A DNA stretch of 64,000 bases from CBDCFV01 sp965261795 (lineage in GTDB: Bacteria > Chloroflexota > Dehalococcoidia > Lucifugimonadales > UBA3495): positions 4,216,001 to 4,280,000 of the forward strand of contig OZ253476.1 in NCBI GenBank assembly GCA_965261795.1, written 5' to 3'. Positions 40,711 through 50,505 of this stretch are shown piece by piece; the first letter of the stretch is position 1, and each line of letters begins with the position of its first letter. The notes under the pieces were generated by a model. The model was not told the origin of the DNA, searched no databases, and saw only the letters and a list, made by a program, of their open reading frames with translations. The position numbers and the translations under genes were made by a program.

Positions 40711-41809
40711 TGACCTTCTTTAGAGAGGCCGGTCCTGCTTCATGGATTCCCGATACCGACATCCTGCCAACAGAATTGCCGACATTGCCGACGTACAACC
40801 CCGACACCCGATGGCCGTATGCGCCCTGATTTAACTACGAAACCCACCTCCAAACGCCTCCAACCCCAACTAGCCCCGCCCAAGCTCCGGCAAGCTTCGC
40901 AACCTCCCAACGGACCTCCCTTGACGCGCCGTCAGCAGCCAACCGCACCACTATCCCGCCGAAAGACTCCGGTCCGATATGGCCACGCCCCTTGGCATGA
41001 CCGGGTAATCAAGCCAATCATAAAAATCAAAAGCCCCCACCCACTGACATTCTCCGGTTGACGGACCGGGCTGCCGTCCAGTAGCGTGGAACAACCAACA
41101 AGAGTGGCGCTGGACTGCAGCCGGCCCGTCTCAACCCAACCAAAGGAGGCAACGGACCCTAAATCCCCTTCTCTATACCGTTGAAGAGAGCGCCCGTAAG
41201 GGCAACCCTTGTGGTTGCCCGGTTCTAGGGTAGAAGGCATAAGAGCAACAGGTGGCATACCACAATCCGCCGCGCGGACCTTCAGTGTCCGCTTGTGGCG
41301 ATGCATTCACCTAACCGTCATCCGGCCAAGGCCGGAGTGACGACGAAGCCCGACGCAGCGCCGGAACGTCGCCCCCGTATGGGTCGGCGCCGGTCCGGGC
41401 AAAGGGCATTTCCCGCAAGCAGCGGCCCGCGGTCATTGCGTACTTGTAGGCCTGCTGCCTTCTTGATCAAAACGCCTGCGTAAAGCAAGGCGAAGAAATA
41501 CGCCCTCGCGCCTCAGAAGCCATTCGGGGGCAAACTTCCACGGCGCCCCATGGGGACCGGCGGAGGACCGCTGCGCCGTCAGGCGTCCATGCCGGCGGCA
41601 TCGACCGGTCCGAAGGCTTTTTAAGCCGAGAGGGGCACAGCGTGACAGGATGCGAAAGCGCGAGATGAGGGTCAACGAGGTCATCCAGGCGGTTGCGACC
41701 TCGGCGTTAGTCCACCTGTTGCTCAACCCCAACCCCGCCGGTTACATAACCCCTCACCGAAAAGAGAATAGCCCTTTCAGTGGGTCTACCGCGTTAACTG
41801 GGGGTTACG
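40711..41809. other. 1.1-kb gap without a supported gene
   Basis: It contains a GGGCAACC-family palindrome (41198-41222, AAGGGCAACCCTTGTGGTTG then CCC) and a second REP-like palindrome (about 41313-41342, CGTCATCCGGCCAAGGCCGG). No tRNA, tmRNA, RNase P or SRP RNA signature was found on inspection. Open frames at 41433-41732 (-) and 41650-41847 (+) lack coding signs. Confidence 0.45.
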
Positions 41810-43756
41810 TCAATCGTTGTCGGCGGGACTGGGGGCAGCGGCGGTAAGACTGCTGTCTTCGGCGGCTTTTGCGCCGTTGGAGGAGATGCCGTAGTTGATG
41901 GCGTAGAGGCGGGCGTAGATGCCGTTATGCGTCAGGAGATCTTCGTGCTTGCCCACTTCGACCACTCGCCCTTGGTCCAGCACGACTATTTTGTCAGCGT
42001 TGCGTATGGTCGAGAGACGATGGGCAATGACGATGGACGTGCGTCCTTCCAACACCCGCTTGAGAGCGTTCTGGATAAGCAATTCGGTGTAAGTGTCGAT
42101 GTTGGCGGTGGCTTCGTCCAAGATGATAACCCGCGGGTTTCCAACCACGGCGCGGGCAAAGCTGATAAGCTGACGCTGTCCTACGCTCAGGTTGCTGCCC
42201 CGCTCAGCCAGCGTGGAGTTATAGCCTCCATCCAGTCCCATAATGAACTCGTGGGCGCCAACAACCTTGGCGGCGTCTATCACCGCATCGTCGCTGGCGT
42301 CGGTGTGCAGGTAACGGATGTTCTCGACGACGGTGCCGGAGAAGAGGTAGGGCTCCTGGAGCACCATACTCATCTGGTTAACAAAGGAGCTTCGTTTTAC
42401 GTCGCGGATGTCGTATCCGTCAATGGTGATGCGCCCTTGGGTAACGTCGCCGAAGCGGTGGATCAGGGTCACGAGCGTACTTTTACCTGCGCCCGTAGAG
42501 CCTACCAACGCTACGTTTTCACCGGGGTGGACATGGAGGTCCACATCCTTGAGAACGTCGACGTCGGGAACATAGTGGAAGCTGACGTCCTCGAACTTGA
42601 TCTCCCCCTCGATTGGCGGCATGTCAATCGCATCCGGACGGTCCGTCACCTCCGGCCGCAAGTCTATTACCTCGAAAATGCGCACGCCGGCCGCCATTCC
42701 TCTCTGTAACTGGGTGTATTGCATCGTCAAGTGGCGAACGGGTTCGAAGAACCGTTGTATCCACATGGGGAAGGCCACCAACACACCCCAGGCGGGCTCT
42801 CCGCTGCCCAGGGCTATGGTCCCGCCCAGGATGATTACCACACCGAACGAGAAGCCGATGAGGGTTTCCACTATGGGCTGCAGGCCGCCGGAGAAACGGC
42901 TGGCCTGCAGGTTTGCTTCCAAGTGTTCGGTATTAAGGGTGTCGAAGTGGTGAAGGTTCTCATCCTGACGGTTCAGGCTCTCGACCACCCGGACGCCGGT
43001 AATGTTCTGGTTGTATTCGCCATTGACCATGGCGATGGCGCGGCGAATGCGGGTAAAGGAGCGCCGGGCAAACCTTTGCCAGTAACTCAGGACGAAAAAG
43101 AGCACCGGTACTACGCTCAAGCAGACGATGGACAACTTCCAGTCAACCAGTCCCAGCGACGGCAGGATCACCACCATGATCAGAATAATGCCTACCAGGC
43201 TCAGAAGGTCGGCGATGCTCTGGACCATCAGCTCGAAGGTCTCAGTAAGCTGAAGGACGTCGCTCTGGCTACGGGACATGATCCGTCCAACCGGCGTGCG
43301 GTGGAAGAAGGACGGGGAAAGGTCCTGGAGGTGGTCGAACATCTGGGTGCGCAGAGTGTACAGAATGGCTTGCCCCAGCTTGGGCATATACACGTACTGG
43401 ACGTACATAGCCCCGAAGTAGGCCACCGCCACCACAAGGAAGATTCCCGCTAGGACGTGGAGCCGCCACTGGTCTCCGCTGTTGATCGCCCAGTCGATGC
43501 CCAACAGCATAAACAGGGGCACCGTCACGTTGCCGACGGTGTAGATTAAGATGGCGATGATACTAATGACCACGTCACGCTTGTGGGGCTTCAAGTAGGT
43601 CAACAAACGCATCACGACGCGGTTGTCGTAAACGCTGCCAACAAGCCCTTCGTCGGTCAGGCTATCTAGGTTGGGCGAGTTCATGCCGCCAGCGTGAAGG
43701 CCGCGCATACCGCCCATCATGCCGCCGAAGCCGCCTCCACCTCCGCCGCTTCTCAT
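41810..43756 (-). CDS. ABC exporter half-transporter, canonical ATPase site (subunit B)
   Basis: A 648-residue fused permease-ATPase. The N-terminus is unusual: a Gly/Met-rich stretch (RSGGGGGGFGGMMGGMRG). Six membrane segments follow, then the ATPase: Walker A VGSTGAGKSTLV, signature LSVGQRQLISFARA, Walker B RVIILDEATANID with a catalytic Glu, and the H-loop IVIAHRLS. The upstream partner has a degenerate Walker B, so together they should form a heterodimeric exporter of the TM287/288 or BmrCD type, which moves drugs or lipids outward. The ATG follows directly on the partner's TAG stop and has GGAGGTGAC upstream. Confidence 0.93.
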   Translation of the reverse strand: MRSGGGGGGFGGMMGGMRGLHAGGMNSPNLDSLTDEGLVGSVYDNRVVMRLLTYLKPHKRDVVISIIAILIYTVGNVTVPLFMLLGIDWAINSGDQWRLHVLAGIFLVVAVAYFGAMYVQYVYMPKLGQAILYTLRTQMFDHLQDLSPSFFHRTPVGRIMSRSQSDVLQLTETFELMVQSIADLLSLVGIILIMVVILPSLGLVDWKLSIVCLSVVPVLFFVLSYWQRFARRSFTRIRRAIAMVNGEYNQNITGVRVVESLNRQDENLHHFDTLNTEHLEANLQASRFSGGLQPIVETLIGFSFGVVIILGGTIALGSGEPAWGVLVAFPMWIQRFFEPVRHLTMQYTQLQRGMAAGVRIFEVIDLRPEVTDRPDAIDMPPIEGEIKFEDVSFHYVPDVDVLKDVDLHVHPGENVALVGSTGAGKSTLVTLIHRFGDVTQGRITIDGYDIRDVKRSSFVNQMSMVLQEPYLFSGTVVENIRYLHTDASDDAVIDAAKVVGAHEFIMGLDGGYNSTLAERGSNLSVGQRQLISFARAVVGNPRVIILDEATANIDTYTELLIQNALKRVLEGRTSIVIAHRLSTIRNADKIVVLDQGRVVEVGKHEDLLTHNGIYARLYAINYGISSNGAKAAEDSSLTAAAPSPADND

Positions 43757-45562
43757 CTAGCTGTCACCTCCGTTGCTACCTGCCATTGTGGCATCCAGCA
43801 AAAGCTCTTCCTGCGGTCTTAGTTGGAGGTCGTAGATATCCCGGTACATACCCGATTTGACCATCAATTCTTCGTGGCCGCCCTGCTCGGCGATTTGGCC
43901 GTCCTTCAACACCAGGATAAGGTCAGCATTCCGCACGGAACTCAAGCGGTGAGCTATAACGAAAGTGGTCCGCCCTTTCATAACGTCAACCATGGCCTGG
44001 TGAATGAGCCTCTCGGTTTCCACGTCGACGCTGGAGGTGGAGTCGTCCAGGATCAGCACCGGCGGATCGATAACGACGGTCCTGGCTATGGAGAGGCGCT
44101 GCCGTTGACCGCCGGACAGGGTCGCCCCACGTTCGCCCACCCAAGTGTCATAGCCCTGAGGCAAAGACATTATGTGATCGTGAAGTTGGGCCACCTTGGC
44201 GGCCTGTATCACTTCCTCTTCGGTGGTCGATGTCGCTCCATACGCGATGTTGTCTCTTATCGTTGCGCTGAAGAGGAAAATATCCTGCTGGACAATGCCC
44301 ACGTTCCGGCGGAGCGACGCTAACGTATAGTCCCGGATGTCTATATCGTCGATAGTGATTTCCCCTTGGTTCACATCGTAGAACCGGGGGAGCAGGTTAA
44401 CGATCGTTGTCTTGCCGCTACCGGGTGCTCCCAGAATAGCAGTGATCTGCCCGGGCTTGGCGGCAATGTCGATATGCTGCAGGGCCGGTACACGCGGGTC
44501 GTAGGAGAAGGTAACGTCGTTAAAGCGGACGTACCCTTTGGCCCGAGGCATTACCCGCGCTCCCGGCTTTTCCACCACCGGCGATTCGGCGTCCAGCACG
44601 TCGAAAATGCGCCTGCCGGAAGATATGGCCCGCGAGTAGCTGCCGATAATCTGTGGAGTCATTCTGATGGGGAAGGTAAGCTGGTTCAACAGCAGCAGGA
44701 ACATGGCGAAGCCGCCCGGGCTCAAGTCGCCTCGGAAAATCTCCAACCCCCCGTACCACAGCACCAATACCATGGCCAAGGTGAAGTAGAGGGTCATCCA
44801 CGCGGTAGTGGTGCCCTGCAGCCGCTCGTTCTTGAAATACTCCACCCGCAACTCATCGGCCTTGACGGCGTATTTTCGCTTTTCGTGCTCCTCAGAAGCA
44901 AAGGCCTTAACCACGCTGATACCAACAAGGTTCTCTTGGAGAATAGTCACCAACTCCCCCATCACCTCTTGCACGTGCAACCACATGGTACGCAGCCGGA
45001 CCATGACCTGCGAGGACCGGATGATCAGGAAGGGCACGAACACCAAGCTGATGAGGGTGAGTTGCCAGTTGACGGTGACCATGAAGACCACGATGGCCAA
45101 CACACGGAAGGGCACTTCCACCCCGCGAACCATGCCCATGTTGACGTAGCGGCGCACCGCTTCCACATCGGAAGTAACCTTGGACATCAGGTTCCCAGTG
45201 TGCTCTTTGTCGTGGAAAGCAAAGCTTAAGTGCTGCAACTTATCGTACATCAAGTTACGCACATCGTAAGCGACCTTTTGAGACAGGGAGTCTGTGGAGT
45301 AGGTGCGAGCGAAGTCGAAAATGCCTCGCATGATGCTGGCTCCCAACAGCAGCAGGGCATAAACGATGAGTTCGCCGCGTTCCGTGTCCCCGCTTGAAAC
45401 GATGCGTCCGTCATCGAATATTACTATTCGGTCGATAGACACCCGGACAAGCCAAGGAATAGCGAGGGAGAAACAAATGGCGGCCAGAATGCTTGCGTAT
45501 GCGGCAAGAAGGCGCCGGTTGTGGCGCATTGCCATTCTGGAGAGTCGAAGAATTATCTGCAT
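43757..45562 (-). CDS. ABC exporter half-transporter with degenerate Walker B (subunit A)
   Basis: A 601-residue fused permease-ATPase with six membrane segments. Motifs: Walker A LGAPGSGKTTIVNLL, signature LSGGQRQRLSIARTV, and Walker B PVLILDDSTSSVDVET. The residue after the Walker B aspartate is Asp, not the catalytic Glu, as in the non-hydrolysing site of heterodimeric exporters. H-loop VIAHRLS is present. It is translated just ahead of subunit B (stop and start are adjacent), which fits a stoichiometric pair. Confidence 0.93.
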   Translation of the reverse strand: MQIILRLSRMAMRHNRRLLAAYASILAAICFSLAIPWLVRVSIDRIVIFDDGRIVSSGDTERGELIVYALLLLGASIMRGIFDFARTYSTDSLSQKVAYDVRNLMYDKLQHLSFAFHDKEHTGNLMSKVTSDVEAVRRYVNMGMVRGVEVPFRVLAIVVFMVTVNWQLTLISLVFVPFLIIRSSQVMVRLRTMWLHVQEVMGELVTILQENLVGISVVKAFASEEHEKRKYAVKADELRVEYFKNERLQGTTTAWMTLYFTLAMVLVLWYGGLEIFRGDLSPGGFAMFLLLLNQLTFPIRMTPQIIGSYSRAISSGRRIFDVLDAESPVVEKPGARVMPRAKGYVRFNDVTFSYDPRVPALQHIDIAAKPGQITAILGAPGSGKTTIVNLLPRFYDVNQGEITIDDIDIRDYTLASLRRNVGIVQQDIFLFSATIRDNIAYGATSTTEEEVIQAAKVAQLHDHIMSLPQGYDTWVGERGATLSGGQRQRLSIARTVVIDPPVLILDDSTSSVDVETERLIHQAMVDVMKGRTTFVIAHRLSSVRNADLILVLKDGQIAEQGGHEELMVKSGMYRDIYDLQLRPQEELLLDATMAGSNGGDS

Positions 45563-45795
45563 TTAGGCGAGTGAGCCTCTGACTCCTGATTCCAACGTAT
45601 CAGTGACCACACCGACTACCACCCAACCTTCCATTGTTGGTTTAGGTCAAATTTCATCGGAGTTCAGTGTATGGATGTAAAAAGGTTTCTCCGCCGAGCC
45701 GCCCCATGCGAAAAAACGACATCCCAACAGATAATGTTAACGTCGGGTTAATGACGGGTATGATAAGCCGAAGTTCGGATGAATTCAAGCTACAG

Positions 45796-47475
45796 TTACA
45801 TCCGTTCCGGTGCACTCATGCCCATCATGTCCAGAGCACGATGGAAAACTATCTGTGCTGACTCCACCAACTTCAGCCTGGCCATAGTGAGATCGTTGTC
45901 CTCCTCCCGGGAAGAGATGACGCGGCAGTTCTCATAAAACCAGTGAAAAGCCGTGGCCAACTCCATGGTGTAGTGGGGTAGTTGGTGGGGTTCCAACGTC
46001 CGTGCCATGTGCTCGACCAACTCCGGGAATCTTATCATGGTGCGTACCAAGCTCAACTCGCTGGGATGGGTCAGCAACGAGACGTCGCCGCCGCTCCAGT
46101 CTATGTTCTGGGTGCGGGCCAAGTTCAGTATGCCGGCGTTGCGGGCATGTGCGTATTGGACGTAGTAGACAGGGTTTTCAGACGATTCCTCCTTGGCCAG
46201 TTCCAAATCGAACTCCATCTGGGTGGACGGGGTCCTAGCCAGAAAGAAGTAACGGCAGGCGTCCGGGCCCACTTCGTCGGTCAATTCCCGCAGAGTTACG
46301 AAGTCGCCAGTCCGTTTGGAAGCCCGTACCACCTCCGTTCCCCTTTTTAAGGTGACCATCTGGGAAATCAGGATGGTCAACCGCTCCGGGGCTATGCCAA
46401 GAGCAGCCACAGCCGACTTCATTCGGGGGACGTGGCCCTGATGATCGGCTCCCCAAATGTCCACCACGGAATCGAACTCGCGCACGACGAACTTGTTGTA
46501 GTGGTAGGCGATGTCGGAAGCGAAGTAGGTTGGCTCGCCAGAGGAGCGCACTACCACGTTGTCCCGGTCGTCGCCCAGTTGGCTGGAATTGAACCAAAGG
46601 GCGTTGTCCCGGTTTGACAGGTATTCCTTGTCCCGCAACAATTGGAGCGCGTGCTCGTATTCGCCCTGCTGGAAAAGGGAGCGCTCGCTGAACCAGTTGT
46701 CGAAGGTAACGCCAATCTGGGCCAGGTCATCCCGGATCAGGTCGATCATTTTCTCACGAGCAATGTCGCCAATCTCTTTCAGCGCCTGTTCCCTGTCCAT
46801 GCCCAAGAACCGGGTCCCTTCAGAGGCGGCGATCTCTTTAGCAAGATCGGATATGTACTCACCGACGTAACCGTTGGCGGGCATTTCGGCGGGCTGCTGC
46901 ATGGCTTCCTGATAGCGGGCGTAGACGGAGGCGTAGAAGGCGTTCATCTGGTTGCCTGCGTCGTTTACATAGTATTCCTGCGTGACTTGGTAACCGGCGG
47001 CTTTCAATACGTTTCCTAAAGCGCTACCCAGCACAGCGCCACGGGTATGTCCCACATGGACCGGGCCCGTTGGGTTGACGCTGACGTACTCCACCATCAC
47101 GGGTTTTTGCTGGCCCAGATCGACGTTGCCATACTCCAGCCCAGCCCGCCGGACCTCCTCCACCTGCTCTTGCACCCACCTGTCTCGGAGGTAAAAGTTG
47201 ATGAACCCCGGGGGAGCCGCCGCGACTCGGTCCACCTGTTCGCACGGGGGGATGTGCAGCACCAGCGACTCGGCCAGTTCGATGGGATTTATCCGGGTGG
47301 CCCGCGCCAGCCGCAAAGGAAGGCTGGTGGCAAAGTCGCCGTGTTGAGGATTGGCCGGACGCTCAACCTGGATTTCCGGCATGGTCTCAAGCTGCAACGT
47401 GCCTTCGCTACGGGCTTGTTGGACGGCGTGGACTATAAGGTCTTTGACTACGTTCAATACAAGGGGCGCGGCCAT
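45796..47475 (-). CDS. argS: arginyl-tRNA synthetase
   Basis: A 559-residue class I synthetase. The N-terminal Add-1 domain has VERPANPQHGDFATSLPLRLA. The HIGH motif is VNPTGPVHVGHTRGAVLG. The KMSKR-equivalent region reads VRASKRTGDFVTLRELTDEVG. The C-terminal anticodon-binding helices (ELVEHMARTLEPHQLPHYTM, FHWFYENCRVIS) end in the standard ARLKLVESAQIVFHRALDMMGM and APERM. The frame is open upstream to 47595, but homology begins at the ATG at 47475. It charges tRNA-Arg. Confidence 0.96.
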   Translation of the reverse strand: MAAPLVLNVVKDLIVHAVQQARSEGTLQLETMPEIQVERPANPQHGDFATSLPLRLARATRINPIELAESLVLHIPPCEQVDRVAAAPPGFINFYLRDRWVQEQVEEVRRAGLEYGNVDLGQQKPVMVEYVSVNPTGPVHVGHTRGAVLGSALGNVLKAAGYQVTQEYYVNDAGNQMNAFYASVYARYQEAMQQPAEMPANGYVGEYISDLAKEIAASEGTRFLGMDREQALKEIGDIAREKMIDLIRDDLAQIGVTFDNWFSERSLFQQGEYEHALQLLRDKEYLSNRDNALWFNSSQLGDDRDNVVVRSSGEPTYFASDIAYHYNKFVVREFDSVVDIWGADHQGHVPRMKSAVAALGIAPERLTILISQMVTLKRGTEVVRASKRTGDFVTLRELTDEVGPDACRYFFLARTPSTQMEFDLELAKEESSENPVYYVQYAHARNAGILNLARTQNIDWSGGDVSLLTHPSELSLVRTMIRFPELVEHMARTLEPHQLPHYTMELATAFHWFYENCRVISSREEDNDLTMARLKLVESAQIVFHRALDMMGMSAPERM

Positions 47476-47772
47476 TAGACTCAACCTAATTTCGATGTAG
47501 TGATGATGTAGTGATATAGAGATAGTCGCCTCCATACTACCATATCGGCAGCCCAAGCATATCGGCAGCCCAAGAACTCTGCCCGCTTTCCCCAATCTTC
47601 CCCGTCAATTCGGGAATTCAACGTGGAGGACGCGGAGTTATTGAGGGGCCACCCAAGAAGAGGCCTGCGTCCTTGGCGCATCCTCCGCAGCCCTTGCGTT
47701 GAAACTGCGACCGTATAGGGCTGGTACAATGGGCACGCGTCGAAATACTCAAGGCATGAAGGGGAATACTGT

Positions 47773-48459
47773 ATGGCTGGAGATATAGGTCTGGTCGGCG
47801 GGGAGGAATTCCGGGTTGGCTGCGAAGAGATGGACCGGGAGATTATGCGGAGGTCGGGGCAGCAGCCTTCGAGGGTGGTGGTGATTCCAACGGCGGCGGT
47901 AACCGGGCCAGCCAAGGCGGCCAACGACGGTGTTACCCACTTCGGCGGTCTGGGGGGCGACGCCAGCCAACTGATGGTGTTGGACAGAGGGCACGCCGAG
48001 GACAGGGACCTGATTTCCATCGTGAATGGGGCAGGGGTCATTTACTTCACAGGCGGCAGTCCGGAGCACCTGTTGACCACCCTGCGGGACTCCCCGCTGC
48101 TCACGGCCATTCTGGAGACAGTCGGCCAAGGAACGGTCCTGGCCGGGTCCAGCGCCGGGGCGATGGTAATGGGTTCTTACATGCGGCGCCCGAACGGAGG
48201 GCGGTGGACGGAGGCATTGGGCATCGTTCCCGGGGTTGTGGTGCTGCCGCACCACGAAAGAAGGGACCCGGCGGAAATGTCCCGCGAGTTGCAGGAGCAA
48301 GCGCCCGCGGGCGTGACGGTGCTGGGCGTGGATGCCCGCACAGGCTGCGTGGGGCGTCCGGGCAACTGGCAGGTGGTGGGTTCGGGAAAAGTGACGGTCT
48401 ACCAAGGGCCGGAATGGGCAGTGTACGCTTCGGGGGAGGCCCTGCCACCGGAGGTCTAG
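47773..48459 (+). CDS. peptidase S51-like / class I amidotransferase-fold protein (cyanophycinase group)
   Basis: A 228-residue protein. The nucleophile elbow is LAGSSAGAMVMG, with Ser in the GxSxG-type motif of S51 peptidases (dipeptidase E and cyanophycinase). Upstream IYFTGGSPEHLLTTL matches the family's GGNQ/GGDP region. Cyanophycinases are larger and degrade cyanophycin; a short form such as this one may be a dipeptidase or a general hydrolase. Target is unknown. It lies divergently from argS and converges with hisIE. Confidence 0.78.
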   Translation: MAGDIGLVGGEEFRVGCEEMDREIMRRSGQQPSRVVVIPTAAVTGPAKAANDGVTHFGGLGGDASQLMVLDRGHAEDRDLISIVNGAGVIYFTGGSPEHLLTTLRDSPLLTAILETVGQGTVLAGSSAGAMVMGSYMRRPNGGRWTEALGIVPGVVVLPHHERRDPAEMSRELQEQAPAGVTVLGVDARTGCVGRPGNWQVVGSGKVTVYQGPEWAVYASGEALPPEV

Positions 48460-48460
48460 G

Positions 48461-49084
48461 CTACTTCCTCCGCTCCCGTAACTCCTCCCAAACGTCGTTT
48501 GGCGACACGCCGGACGCCGCGAGCAGAACCAGCGTGTGGTAGAGCAAGTCGGCTACCTCTTTGGGCAGGTCTTCGTTGTGGCCTTGGGCCGCGGACAGAG
48601 CGGCCTCTCCCGCTTCTTCGATGACCTTCTGGGCCACCCGCCCGACACCCTCCTGGAGCAGCTTGGCAGTATAGCTGCCTTCGGGCGGATCCTGCTGCCT
48701 GTCCTTGATGACCTGGAACAATTCGTTCAACACGCCGGGGCCGTTTTCGGTGATTTCGTAGTCATCGGGCAAACCCTCCATGGGGGTAAAGAAGCATGAA
48801 CTGTTGCCCGTGTGGCAGGTTGGGCCATCGGGCCGGACCTTGAGGAGAATGGTGTCGCCGTCGCAGTCCAACCAAGCCTCCTCCAGGTTCAGGTAATTGC
48901 CGGACACTTCGCCCTTGTGCCAGAGGTCTTCCCGGCTGCGGCTGTAGAACCAGACTTGAATCCCTTCCACGGTCCGTTTCAGGGAGCCGGGGTTCATGTA
49001 GCCGAGCATCAACACATTGCCGGTCTCGCTGTCCTGGGCGATGGCTGGCACCAACCCCTGCTCGTTGAGTTTCACTATAGTCAT
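48461..49084 (-). CDS. hisIE: bifunctional phosphoribosyl-AMP cyclohydrolase / phosphoribosyl-ATP pyrophosphatase
   Basis: A 207-residue fusion. The N-terminal HisI part has VLMLGYMNPGSLKRTVEG and the WHKGEVSGNYL, DCDGDTILLKVRPDGPTCHTG metal and substrate motifs. The C-terminal HisE part has YTAKLLQEGVGRVAQKVIEE, GEAALSAAQGHNEDLPKEVADLLYH in two segments. It carries out steps 2 and 3 of histidine synthesis. It follows hisF (38 bp), giving a short hisF-hisIE operon. The ATG at 49084 has GGAGAG upstream. Confidence 0.95.
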   Translation of the reverse strand: MTIVKLNEQGLVPAIAQDSETGNVLMLGYMNPGSLKRTVEGIQVWFYSRSREDLWHKGEVSGNYLNLEEAWLDCDGDTILLKVRPDGPTCHTGNSSCFFTPMEGLPDDYEITENGPGVLNELFQVIKDRQQDPPEGSYTAKLLQEGVGRVAQKVIEEAGEAALSAAQGHNEDLPKEVADLLYHTLVLLAASGVSPNDVWEELRERRK

Positions 49085-49121
49085 TTGTTCTCTCCGCACG
49101 TTTCCCGTCCGGGTTTTTTTG

Positions 49122-49943
49122 TCAGGATTCGGGTTGGGGGCGTACCGGAATCCCGCGGCTGCCCAGATATTCCTTGGCCTGACCTATGGAGTAGGTCCCA
49201 TAGTGAAATATGCTGGCGGCCAGCACAGCGTCGGCTTTGCCTTCATCGAAAGCTTGGTACAAATGATCCAAGTTACCCGCGCCGCCGCTGGCGATGACGG
49301 GCACCGACACCCGCTCTGAAATCGCCTTGGTCAACTCCAAGTCGTAGCCCGTCAGTTGGCCGTCGGCGTCCATACTGGTCAACAGCACCTCGCCGGCCCC
49401 AAGTTCCACTGCGAAGGCGGCCCACTCCACGGCGTCAATCCCCATAGGAGTCCTTCCGCCGCGGGTATAGACTTCCCACCGCGAGGCCTTGGTTAATGCG
49501 ATGCCGCTCTCAGGGAGCGGGCGTTCGCTGGCCCCGTTGGAGACCCGTTTGGCGTCGATGGCGATAACGATACACTGGTTGCCGAAGCGGGCCGCGCCCT
49601 GTTCGATCAACGCCGGATCGTTGACTGCGGCCGTGTTCACCGAGACCTTGTCGGCGCCGGCGTTCAGCATCCGGCGCATGTCGTCCACGCCCCGGATGCC
49701 GCCTCCGACAGTCAAAGGGATGAATACCTGCTCAGAGACGCGCTGCACCACATCCACCATGGTGTCCCGCGAGTCGGAACTGGCGGTGATGTCCAAAAAG
49801 ACCAGCTCGTCGCCGCCTTCCCTGTCGTAAAAGGAGGCTAATTCCGCCGGGTCTCCGGCGTCCCGCAGGTTAACAAAGCTTGTGCCTTTCACTACCCGCC
49901 CCGCGTCTACGTCCAAGCAGGGGATTATTCTCTTGGTTAGCAT
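49122..49943 (-). CDS. hisF: imidazole glycerol phosphate synthase cyclase subunit
   Basis: A 273-residue (beta/alpha)8 protein. It begins MLTKRIIPCLDVDAGRVVKG with the catalytic Asp, includes DITASSDSR and PLTVGGGIRGVDDMRRMLNAGADKVSVNT in parts, and ends VIASGGAGNLDHLYQAF with both phosphate-binding motifs. It makes imidazole glycerol phosphate and AICAR using ammonia from HisH. The insert around residues 140-160 (KRVSNGASERPLPESGIALT) is longer than in most HisF proteins. hisH is not nearby. Confidence 0.96.
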   Translation of the reverse strand: MLTKRIIPCLDVDAGRVVKGTSFVNLRDAGDPAELASFYDREGGDELVFLDITASSDSRDTMVDVVQRVSEQVFIPLTVGGGIRGVDDMRRMLNAGADKVSVNTAAVNDPALIEQGAARFGNQCIVIAIDAKRVSNGASERPLPESGIALTKASRWEVYTRGGRTPMGIDAVEWAAFAVELGAGEVLLTSMDADGQLTGYDLELTKAISERVSVPVIASGGAGNLDHLYQAFDEGKADAVLAASIFHYGTYSIGQAKEYLGSRGIPVRPQPES

Positions 49944-50190
49944 GTACCGGTCAACTTACCCGCAGAATTCGTTTCCCGTAGCAGTATAGCACCCGAAGCC
50001 GGTTGACCCGGTAATCGCCTGAATCAGGATTCTCAGGATTGAAGGATTAACAGAATTAACAGGATTAAAGCCACTTATCTTGACAATCCTGGAATCCGAT
50101 AAACCTTGATCCAGACAGTTGCATCTCAACCAGTTTCAATTACACCGTCCCAAGCGGTCCAGGACTTTTCGTTCTGACCGGTCAGCCAAA

Positions 50191-50505
50191 CTAAGAAGCA
50201 AGATAGCGCCGGGCCCAGGGGAGGAGAACGCTGACCAAGCGCTGGGGGTCGGGTTCGGTGTTGCTGCGACGACAGCCGTCCAAGAAATTATTGGCCGACG
50301 CGAAGGAGGGGAGCCGGAGGCCGGCTTGGCCAAGCCCCTGTATCAAGCGGTGGGGGTCGGGCGGGAGCTCATGGTTGGATTTGGCTACGAACCAGCGGTG
50401 GCAATAGTCGTCGGCCATCCGGCGCACCTTGACGATCGCCAGTGCGGGGGCCATTTTCCGGCGGAGGGCGTTGACGCGGGCCCGAAGACCTCTCAATTCA
50501 TTCAT
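50191..50505 (-). CDS. small conserved-looking helical protein, function unknown
   Basis: A 104-residue basic protein from the ATG at 50505, with GAGGTGAAC upstream. Segments: MNELRGLRARVNALRRKMAP (helical), VRRMADDYCHRWFVAKSNHE and LPPDPHRLIQGLGQAGLRLP. It is basic and helical, which fits RNA or DNA binding, but no domain is recognised. The frame extends to 50766 through repeat DNA that is surely not coding. The well-formed ribosome site makes a real gene likely. Confidence 0.55.
   Translation of the reverse strand: MNELRGLRARVNALRRKMAPALAIVKVRRMADDYCHRWFVAKSNHELPPDPHRLIQGLGQAGLRLPSFASANNFLDGCRRSNTEPDPQRLVSVLLPWARRYLAS

Noticed and set aside
41433..41732. 99-codon minus-strand frame in the 1.1-kb gap
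   Set aside because: Arg/Ser-rich, no ribosome site and no domain. Composition is typical of a noncoding high-GC frame.
40711..41809. Possible structured RNA (RNase P, tmRNA, SRP RNA) in the largest gap
   Set aside because: None of the conserved core sequences was found on either strand by eye. A covariance-model search would be decisive.
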